The notes under the pieces were generated by a model that was given only the letters and a program-made list of their open reading frames with translations, searched no databases and was not told the DNA's origin. Both the position numbers and the translations under genes were made by a program. This document shows positions 43,772 to 49,622 of a DNA stretch of 49,622 nucleotides, piece after piece; the stretch's first letter is position 1, and each line of letters begins with the position of its first letter. This DNA is from Candidatus Mediterraneibacter intestinavium (GTDB taxonomy: Bacteria; Bacillota; Clostridia; Lachnospirales; Lachnospiraceae), in contig DWXK01000048.1 in assembly GCA_019119205.1 (NCBI GenBank), positions 1-49,622 on the forward strand. The letters are read 5' to 3'.

Positions 43772-44862
43772 TTAATAACCCAGCCCTTCTAACCAGTCTG
43801 CGATGTCTCCCGCTGCATCCGGCACATCCCGCTCATTTACCGTAAATCCGTCCTCGATCACCTCTGCGTCCGGTTCCAGTTCCGCGATGGTCTCAATGGT
43901 GCCCGAAAAACGGCTTCCGAGTTCGGGACGCGCATCCTCATCCTGTTCCTCTGCTGCATAGTCGATCAGTTCGCCTCCGTCCGCAGGATAGGTCTCTTCA
44001 GTCTGTATCGAGAACAGATCGCCGCCTGTCTCCGCCTGGATCATCTCGGCAAGAGCCTGCATCCTGCCTTTTGCCTCTCCGTCCACCTCAGAATAGCTTG
44101 CAGACGCTTCCGCATCCACGCCGCTGTTTTCCGCCGCAGTAAAGTAGGCGATCAGGATACCGTCCCCGCCTTCTGCCGGCGTACCGGAAGCATCTGAGCT
44201 GTCCGATGCGCCATCATTCTGTTCCGGGGACGCATCCGGCTGGAGTTCCTCGATCGTCTGGATCGTCCTGGAGAATCCGCTTCCGCCGTGAGTCGTAAAG
44301 GGAACGATGGTCTTTCCGCCAAGATCATATTCTTCAAGGAATGTGTACATCGGCATCGGAAGGTCAGAGTTCCAGTTAGGATATCCAAGGAATATGGTAT
44401 CGTAACTGTCGAGATCCTCGATCTGGGACGCCAGTTCAGGTCTTGCGTCATCCATCATCTCATTGTAAGCAAATTCCAGGAGCGCGTCATGAGTCCCCGG
44501 ATATTCCTGGACCGTCTCGATGGCAAACAGGTCTCCCCCTGTCTCCTGCTGGATCAGATTTGCTATATACTCATTGTTTCCCATCACTGTGCCGTCCACG
44601 GCAACCCGGCTGGCTCCCGCCACCGTATCCACGCCGTCCGTCTCCGCACGGTAAAATAAGCGATCAGGATATTTTCTGCTCCGGAAAGCCCCGCCGAAGC
44701 ATCTCCCGCGCCAGATGCACTTCCCGCGCTGTCCGAGCCGGAAGAAGCCTCCGGCTGTGCCCCGGAGTCAGTTCCTCCGCCTGCTCCCCGAGTGCTGCAT
44801 GCCGTCAGAGAAAGTACGGCCGCTGTACAGAATATCATGGCTACTGTCTTTGTTCTTTTCAT
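43772..44862 (-). pseudogene. Tandem flavodoxin-like lipoprotein, frameshifted
   Basis: The 5' part (44862 to about 44650) encodes a lipoprotein signal with lipobox LTAC (Cys22), a Ser/Gly/Ala linker and the flavodoxin opening ENILIAYFT. It then slips out of frame. The second frame continues as RAETDGVDTVAGASRVAVDG, with IFLGYPNWNSDLPMPMYTFL and PFTTHGGSGFSRTIQTI. Loss of one C in ACC-CGT near 44649-44651 explains the break. A linker then leads to a second copy, starting GILIAYFTAAENSGVD. This copy lacks about 45 residues (the IFLGYPNW...THGG core), but keeps the C-terminal end DIADWLEGLGY that the first copy lacks. As sequenced it would not give a full protein. Confidence 0.8.
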
Positions 44863-44933
44863 TTTCCATTATCTCCTTCCCTGCTCCTGCCGGTGTTCCT
44901 CTTTTCTGTTACGTTCTCATTGTAAAAGAAGAC

Positions 44934-44976
44934 GGCGTGTTTGAGGCATTTCTGGTAAAATCAGGCTGTTTTGAGG
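44934..44976. promoter_or_regulatory. Direct repeats between flavodoxin and AraC genes, likely operator
   Basis: GGCGTGTTTGAGG (44934-44946) and GGCTGTTTTGAGG (44964-44976) are 30 bp apart, about three helical turns. GGTAAAATC (44954-44962, 44975-44983) is also repeated. On the minus strand, TACAAT (revcomp of 44921-44926 region) lies just downstream with no good -35. That fits a promoter activated by the adjacent AraC-type protein. Confidence 0.5.
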
Positions 44977-45093
44977 TAAAATCTGCACTTCATGACAATT
45001 CACGGCAGGATTGTGATAGAATATCCTCATATAAAAGATAAGACAAAGAAGGTTACTGTTCACCCCGAAGCCAGGACCAACGGAGGAAAGAAG

Positions 45094-46011
45094 ATGCATA
45101 TCGTCAGACATTTGGAATACTATTCCGGAAGCAAAGAAGAGAAGATCCCGGATTTTCGCCCGGATTTCCCATATATCTCCACACAGGTGGAACTGGATCA
45201 TTACAGAGGATCTTTCGTCCCATGGCACTGGCACAAAGCGCTGGAGCTTTTCTACATGGAGAGCGGAGAGCTCCGCTATCACACACCGGGCGGCACTTTG
45301 GTATTCCCTGCAGGCTCCGGCGGACTGGTCAATTCCAATGTCCTTCACATGACGGAGGTCCTCTCCCGCACCGGACCGAACATCCAGAAGATCCATTTTT
45401 TTGACCCGGTCCTTATATCGGGCTCATACGACAGTCTGATCGAACAGAAATATGTCACCCCCGTCACCTCCGCCGCACAGCTTGAACTGGTCCCACTGTA
45501 TCCCGATGACCCGGACCAGGCGGACATCCTCCGTCTGATCCGGCAGGCATTTCTTCTGGACGAGGATGGATTCGGATATGAACTCAGTCTGAGGGATCTT
45601 CTCTCGGAAATATGGTTTCAGCTGTTAAAGCACATCTCTCCTGTACTTCAGGAACCGTCCGCTCCTGCCGGCAGCGCCGGGGATAAGATAAAGACGATGA
45701 TGGTCTATGTGCACGAACATTTTTCCGAAAAGATCGCCGTCTCTGACCTTGCCGCATCCGCCTATCTCAGCGAAAGAGAATGCTACCGCGTCTTCCGCCG
45801 CTGCCTGCATATGACTCCTGCAGAATATGTGACCGGCTACCGGCTCCAGATCGCATGCCGGATGCTGGCGGAGGGCGGGGATCCTGTCACCTCCATAGGC
45901 CATGCATGCGGGCTGGGCAGCAGCAGCTATTTTGGAAAAACCTTTCGCAGCCATCTCGGATGCACGCCCCTTGAGTACCGGCGCAGATGGCAGGATAATG
46001 ACAAAAACTGA
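45094..46011 (+). CDS. AraC-family transcriptional regulator
   Basis: The protein has 305 residues from the ATG at 45094, 7 nt after CGGAGG. The frame is open earlier without family character. The N-terminal cupin-like sensing domain holds FVPWHWHKALELFYMESGEL, with metal- or ligand-binding style histidines. The C-terminal pair of helix-turn-helix motifs starts at about residue 205 (KIAVSDLAASAYLSERECYR) and ends SSSYFGKTFRSHLGCTPLEYRR, the AraC signature. It is divergent from the flavodoxin-DUF4405-apbE genes and likely controls them. A possible promoter, ATGACA (44992), 19 bp, TAGAAT (45017-45022), lies upstream. Confidence 0.92.
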   Translation: MHIVRHLEYYSGSKEEKIPDFRPDFPYISTQVELDHYRGSFVPWHWHKALELFYMESGELRYHTPGGTLVFPAGSGGLVNSNVLHMTEVLSRTGPNIQKIHFFDPVLISGSYDSLIEQKYVTPVTSAAQLELVPLYPDDPDQADILRLIRQAFLLDEDGFGYELSLRDLLSEIWFQLLKHISPVLQEPSAPAGSAGDKIKTMMVYVHEHFSEKIAVSDLAASAYLSERECYRVFRRCLHMTPAEYVTGYRLQIACRMLAEGGDPVTSIGHACGLGSSSYFGKTFRSHLGCTPLEYRRRWQDNDKN

Positions 46012-46095
46012 CAGAGAACAGATATCGTTCCCGCTTACCTGCCGCTATAGTAGTAACTGTGAATACGATCGATTTTTTAATGGAGGGCAGAACAG

Positions 46096-46905
46096 ATGGA
46101 TCATGACATTAAGATGGCAGCAGTGGACATAGACGGGACCTTCGTGCGGTCCGATTACACATATGATGTCCCGCGCTTCCGGCGTATCCTGGAGCGTATG
46201 AAAAAAGCCGGATGCAGTTTTGTGGTCGCAAGCGGGAACCAGTATTATCAGCTCCGGGATCTTTTCCCGGACTGCCACGAAGAGCTTTCCTTTGCCGCCG
46301 AGAACGGCGCGTTCGTGAAAGATAAAAAAGAGCTGGTCTTTGCGGCGGATATGCCGGAAGAGACCGTACATTCTGTCGTAGACCTGTGTCGGGAGTCCCC
46401 GGAGGTCCTGACCGTCATGTGCGGCATGGACAGCGCTTACTGTCAGCGAGGCACAGTAAGCCCCGAATTTTTTGAACTGACAAAGATCTACTGCCATCGC
46501 CTGAATTGGGTAGATGACCTGAAAAATGTTGACGACCGCATCCTGAAGTTCGCTGTAACGGTACCGGATGAAAAGACTTATTTTTATTATGAGCTGTTCC
46601 GGGACCGGCTGGCAGGAAAAGCAGAGCCCACTACCAGCGGACACGGCGCCATCGACCTGATCCTGCCCGGCTGCCACAAAGCGTCCGGACTGAAACGCCT
46701 CGCACAGCGGAAGGGGATCACTCCAAACCAGTGCGCCGCATTCGGGGACGGCGGGAACGATATCGAAATGCTCCAGTACTGCGGGTACAGCTATTCCATG
46801 GAAAACGCACCTCAGAATGTAAAGGACGCAGCGAGATATGTCTGTCCGTCCAACGAGGAGGACGGAGTGCTGGTCACCCTGGAGAAACTGTTCCCGGAAG
46901 ACTGA
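46096..46905 (+). CDS. Cof-type HAD-superfamily hydrolase
   Basis: This 269-residue phosphatase starts with MAAVDIDGTFVRSD, HAD motif I with nucleophile Asp and acid Asp. Motif II follows in FVVASGNQYYQL. The C2-type cap domain lies at about 80-195, and motif IV reads FGDGGNDIEMLQ. Cof-type enzymes dephosphorylate sugar phosphates, pyridoxal phosphate or flavin precursors. The exact substrate cannot be told. It follows the regulator by 84 bp with its own GGAGGGCAG site and is followed by a long terminator. Confidence 0.92.
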   Translation: MDHDIKMAAVDIDGTFVRSDYTYDVPRFRRILERMKKAGCSFVVASGNQYYQLRDLFPDCHEELSFAAENGAFVKDKKELVFAADMPEETVHSVVDLCRESPEVLTVMCGMDSAYCQRGTVSPEFFELTKIYCHRLNWVDDLKNVDDRILKFAVTVPDEKTYFYYELFRDRLAGKAEPTTSGHGAIDLILPGCHKASGLKRLAQRKGITPNQCAAFGDGGNDIEMLQYCGYSYSMENAPQNVKDAARYVCPSNEEDGVLVTLEKLFPED

Positions 46906-46924
46906 GCTGCGCTGACCTGGAAAG

Positions 46925-47083
46925 CTACGCCGGCGAATCCGGGACCGGAATCAGGATATCCAGCACAAACCGCTCCGCCTCTTTTTTCAGCACCATCTCT
47001 CCGCCGTACTTCTCTGTTATATGGCGGATGCTCCGTCCATACGCACCGGGCTGTAAGAACGGATCATAAAGGAAAAAGGACTG
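46925..47083 (-). pseudogene. Remnant of a GHKL sensor histidine kinase C terminus
   Basis: On the minus strand a frame ending at TAG 46925-46927 reads PGAYGRSIRHITEKYGGEMV, then LKKEAERFVLDILIPVP. This is the G2-box and C-terminal end typical of the GHKL kinases of LytTR-type two-component systems. Only about 50 codons remain. Upstream the frame runs into the terminator hairpin with no ATPase N-box or DHp domain, and no response regulator is adjacent. Confidence 0.55.
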
Positions 47084-47157
47084 CCGGAAAGTACGCCGTC
47101 CGGGGGAATCTGCAGATTTCCGCCGGACAGCGGCTCTCCGCCAGTCCTTTTATTTTT
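47073..47157 (+). terminator. Long branched terminator after the HAD gene
   Basis: AAAAGGACTG (47074-47083) pairs with CAGTCCTTTT (47142-47151), followed by ATTTTTT. Inside, GTCCGG/CCGGAC and GGAATC/GATTTCC add further stems. It lies about 170 nt past the HAD stop. The remaining stretch to 47258 shows nothing recognisable. Confidence 0.7.
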
Positions 47158-47258
47158 TCGCTATCTGGTTCAGCGCGTTATTCAGTTTGTGTTATAGCAA
47201 GTCCTGCAAGCACTAACATTCCATTCTTTGTGTCATTAAGGAAATCGCAGATAACCTC

Positions 47259-48122
47259 TCACAGCAGTGCCATCGCAACTGTCCCCGCTGTCAGCAGCAC
47301 CAATCCTGCCGCCTCCTTTTTCCCAAGCTTCTCACCAAACACGAAGTAGGAGAATGCCACTGTCACGAGAACGCTCAGCTTATCAACCGGCGCCACCACG
47401 CTTGCCGGACCTTCCTGCAGCGCCCGGTAATAGCACAGCCAGGATGCGCCGGTAGCGATCCCGGAACAACAGATAAACACAAGTTCTTTTCTGCCGATCT
47501 TCTTCACTTCGCCCTGCTTCCCGGTCACCAGGACCATGAGCCACGCCATGACCAGCACCACGCAGGTCCGGATGGCAGTCCCCAGGTTTGATTCCACACC
47601 GGTGATCCCGATCTTCCCCAGGATCGCCGTCAGGCTGGCGAAGAAGGCTGAACCTGCCGCGTAGAGGAACCACCCGCTTTTTCCGCTCTTTGTCTCCTCC
47701 ACGTCCTTCTTCTCGATCATCAGAAAGATGCCTGCTGCGATCACCACTACCGCCACAGCTTTTGGCAGAGAGACTCCCTCCCCGAGAAAGATCAGTGCGA
47801 GCAGGATCGTAAGGACTGTACTTGATTTGTCAATCGGGACCACCTTATTGATATCCGCGATCTGCAGCGCCTTAAAATAGCAGAGCCAGGATGCGCCCGT
47901 AGCTGCTCCGGAGAGGATCAGAAAGAGCAGAGTCCTTCCGCTGATCTCTGTGATCTGATCCTGGGAACCTGCTACGAACACCATGATCCAGGAAAAGACC
48001 AGAATCACGATGGTCCGTACTGCCGTCGCTACAGTTGAATCCGTCTTTCTGATCCCGCACTTTGCCAGGATAGATGTCACACCCGCGAAAAACGCGGAGC
48101 CGATGGCGTAAAAAAGCCACAT
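47259..48122 (-). CDS. EamA/DMT-family transporter
   Basis: This 287-residue protein has ten hydrophobic helices in two EamA halves. The internal repeat is clear: AIGSAFFAGVTSILAKCGI against AAGSAFFASLTAILGKIGI, and TGASWLCYFKAL against TGASWLCYYRAL. VVPIDKSSTVLTILLA against VAPVDKLSVLVTVAFS is a third repeated element. Family members move amino acids, nucleosides or other small molecules. The substrate is unknown. It stands alone between unrelated genes. Confidence 0.92.
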   Translation of the reverse strand: MWLFYAIGSAFFAGVTSILAKCGIRKTDSTVATAVRTIVILVFSWIMVFVAGSQDQITEISGRTLLFLILSGAATGASWLCYFKALQIADINKVVPIDKSSTVLTILLALIFLGEGVSLPKAVAVVVIAAGIFLMIEKKDVEETKSGKSGWFLYAAGSAFFASLTAILGKIGITGVESNLGTAIRTCVVLVMAWLMVLVTGKQGEVKKIGRKELVFICCSGIATGASWLCYYRALQEGPASVVAPVDKLSVLVTVAFSYFVFGEKLGKKEAAGLVLLTAGTVAMALL

Positions 48123-48200
48123 AACCGATTCCTTCTTTCCTTATTCAAAACATATTTATGAAGCATATGACCGACGTGAACATTCAGTTCATCAGCATCG

Positions 48201-48800
48201 TCAATCCGCACTTCCCGCAAGGCAGTTCATCACTACTTTCACCATCATGTCCTTCTCCTCTGGTTTTGACTCTGCGATCATGATCGTCAGTGCAGCCAGA
48301 GCATAATCGTCTATCCTCTTTTTCCCATTAGGGAAAAGCGCCTGGTTTCTATCCAGAAAATACAGGAAAAGTGCGGCGGCGATCCTTTTATTTCCATCCG
48401 AAAAAGAATGATTTTTCGTAAGGAAATACAGAAGATTCGCTGCTTTCTCCTCCAGAGTAGGATACACTTCTTCTCCTCCGAATGTCTGGTAGATCGCACC
48501 GATGCTTCCCCGGAAAGAATCATCCTTTTCATTTCCGAAAAGTTCGCTTTCCTCTCCAAATTTCATGCTGTCGATCACTTTTCTGCACTCCTCGTACTCC
48601 AGAACATAGACCGCCCGATTCCCTTTCGGCTTCTTCATCGTCTGATGGTCATACTCGTCTAAGAGTTCCAGCGCAGTATTGTACCGTTCAATAACGGAAA
48701 GCACCTGTTTTGCATCCAGCCTGTTTTCCACCCGCTTCATGATCCGTATCACCTCTCCCAGTTCATTGATACGGTTATGATTCACAGCATATCCTTTCAT
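48201..48800 (-). CDS. Fic/Doc-domain protein, N-terminally truncated RhuM family
   Basis: The 199-residue product keeps the Fic core. HSFSDGNKRIAAALF is the HxFx(D/E)GNxR-type catalytic loop with the Lys of Doc-like members, so nucleotide or phosphate transfer to a target is possible. Full-length RhuM-type proteins of Firmicutes are about 330 residues with an N-terminal DNA-binding-like part. This one begins at MKGYAVNHNRINELG, which falls in the middle of that layout. The start codon lies inside a 14-bp inverted repeat, so the gene was probably cut there by recombination. No clear ribosome site precedes the ATG. Confidence 0.75.
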   Translation of the reverse strand: MKGYAVNHNRINELGEVIRIMKRVENRLDAKQVLSVIERYNTALELLDEYDHQTMKKPKGNRAVYVLEYEECRKVIDSMKFGEESELFGNEKDDSFRGSIGAIYQTFGGEEVYPTLEEKAANLLYFLTKNHSFSDGNKRIAAALFLYFLDRNQALFPNGKKRIDDYALAALTIMIAESKPEEKDMMVKVVMNCLAGSAD

Positions 48801-48848
48801 GATGTAATGTATAGAGGGTGGAATACACCAAAAAACATTACATCATGA
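48797..48848. repeat. 14-bp perfect inverted repeat at the Fic start
   Basis: TCATGATGTAATGT (48797-48810) and ACATTACATCATGA (48835-48848) are perfectly complementary, with 24 nt between. The left arm holds the Fic ATG. It may be a recombination junction, an operator or an element end. Confidence 0.8.
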
Positions 48849-48876
48849 CTGACGGCTCATTTGTAGCGAATGAAAA

Positions 48877-48923
48877 GACAGTTATGATAAAGGAGGGATG
48901 CCCTCAAACCTACCGTAACTGTC
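48877..48923 (+). promoter_or_regulatory. Nested leader hairpin before tnpV
   Basis: GACAGTTA (48877-48884) pairs with TAACTGTC (48916-48923). Inside, GAGGG-ATG-CCCTC folds and would hide the AAAGGAGGG at 48889-48897. No U tract follows, so any effect would be on translation or as a recombination site. Confidence 0.45.
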
Positions 48924-48951
48924 AACCACATTCCCACGAAAGGAGCCTTGT

Positions 48952-49302
48952 ATGGAACTGACTTACACCAAATGCGGCAATTATCTCATTCCCGACCTTG
49001 TGTTATCGGACACCAAAGAGTACCATATCGGGAAATATGGCCGGTTGCGCCGTGCCTACTTAAAAGAACACCGGCCCATTCTGTATACCGATCTCATTGT
49101 CACTGAAAAGCTGTTTCCCCATTTGGAGGAAATCGACACCGCCTGCCGGGAGCGGCTGGAAATTATCGAAAAAGCCATGATGCAGCAAGAGGGTGTCACA
49201 GAAGCCCTGAAAGCTGCCGACCAGATGGCATGGGTGCGCTCCATGAACTCCATCCACAACAGGGCCGAGGAAATCGTCCTGGCGGAGTTGGTCTACTGTT
49301 GA
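48952..49302 (+). CDS. Transposon-encoded protein TnpV family
   Basis: This is a 116-residue protein with a GAAAGGAG ribosome site 6 nt ahead. YHIGKYGRLRRAYLKEHRP is the characteristic block of TnpV proteins found on Clostridial integrative elements. VTEALKAADQMAWVRSMNSI and NRAEEIVLAELVY follow at the end, as usual. The role is unknown. It marks the start of a mobile element running to the right. Confidence 0.85.
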   Translation: MELTYTKCGNYLIPDLVLSDTKEYHIGKYGRLRRAYLKEHRPILYTDLIVTEKLFPHLEEIDTACRERLEIIEKAMMQQEGVTEALKAADQMAWVRSMNSIHNRAEEIVLAELVYC

Positions 49303-49315
49303 GGGAGGGAACTCA

Positions 49316-49591
49316 ATGATTTTGGAAGCCATGTATAGCGGGGAGTTTTATCCCTGTGAAACAGTAGTGCCCACGTCCCCGGAATACCGCAAGGCGATCC
49401 AAACCTGTGCGGCGTTGATGGAGCAGTTATCCCAGCGGCTCAGCAAAGAGGACTATGCTCTGGTGGAGGAACTCCGGGCGCAGAATGCTATCGCTCAGTG
49501 CGAGGAAAGCGAGAGCCACTTCAAGTATGGCTTTTCTGCGGGGCTGATCGTCCGGCAGGAAGTCCATGAGCAGCTGCAAAACAAGAAATAA
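49316..49591 (+). CDS. DUF6809-like hypothetical protein of mobile elements
   Basis: This 91-residue protein lies 13 bp after TnpV, with GAGGGAGG ahead of the ATG at 49316. It has a short N-terminal part (ILEAMYSGEFYPCE) and two helices (PEYRKAIQTCAALMEQLS; EDYALVEELRAQNAIAQ). A C-terminal FKYGFSAGLIVRQEV follows, a pattern familiar from small proteins beside TnpV. The DUF6809 name is from memory and moderately sure. The last 31 bases of the window hold no complete feature. Confidence 0.7.
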   Translation: MILEAMYSGEFYPCETVVPTSPEYRKAIQTCAALMEQLSQRLSKEDYALVEELRAQNAIAQCEESESHFKYGFSAGLIVRQEVHEQLQNKK

Positions 49592-49622
49592 GTGATGGCC
49601 GAAAAAGCCCACGCAGCCGGAA

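Overview
The window reads as a low-to-mid GC Gram-positive anaerobe of the Lachnospiraceae/Clostridia type. This rests on gene content and order: the murE-priA-def-fmt-Zn peptidase-rsmB-rlmN-stp-prkC-rsgA-rpe-thiN housekeeping string, a fused 2-hydroxyacyl-CoA dehydratase activase of about 1460 residues, TnpV-type mobile element genes and a Gram-positive style RsgA. The species cannot be named from the sequence alone.

Layout. Positions 1-4.1 kb (minus strand) hold a cut AAA-ATPase-like gene, a YARHG-domain membrane protein, lgt and ychF. Positions 4.1-17.8 kb are one long minus-strand housekeeping operon driven by a clear promoter in front of murE. A divergent promoter at 17.8 kb drives an AGCS amino acid symporter. 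The next 400 bp hold a 183-bp imperfect palindrome, 37-bp tandem repeats and a decayed CPBP protease gene. Positions 20.5-25.5 kb hold clpB-dinB-acyltransferase behind a heat-shock type promoter with a half-degenerate CIRCE. Then come a RelB/DinJ antitoxin broken by an in-frame stop, a small conserved-looking protein, a MATE exporter with an attenuator-like leader, and the giant dehydratase activase.

The most distinctive block is 32.8-41.9 kb (minus strand): DUF3842, larE, larB, larC and a five-gene NikABCDE/Opp-type ABC importer. Most of its downstream joints overlap by 4 bp. This looks like a self-contained unit for importing nickel and making the nickel-pincer nucleotide (NPN) cofactor. 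No LarA-type racemase lies in the window. A 394-nt, hairpin-rich stretch without a gene separates DUF3842 from larE and may be a regulatory RNA. larE seems to have lost its last 30 or so codons to a +1 frameshift.

Positions 41.9-45 kb hold a flavin/redox module (apbE, a DUF4405 membrane protein and a tandem flavodoxin lipoprotein with a frameshift). It is divergent from an AraC regulator, with two direct repeats between them that look like operators. The right end (45-49.6 kb) has a HAD phosphatase, a histidine kinase remnant, an EamA transporter, an N-terminally truncated Fic/RhuM gene sitting at a 14-bp inverted repeat, and TnpV plus a DUF6809-like gene that mark the edge of a mobile element.

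No tRNA, rRNA or CRISPR array was seen. Family names come from recognition of motifs by eye, and no database search was possible.
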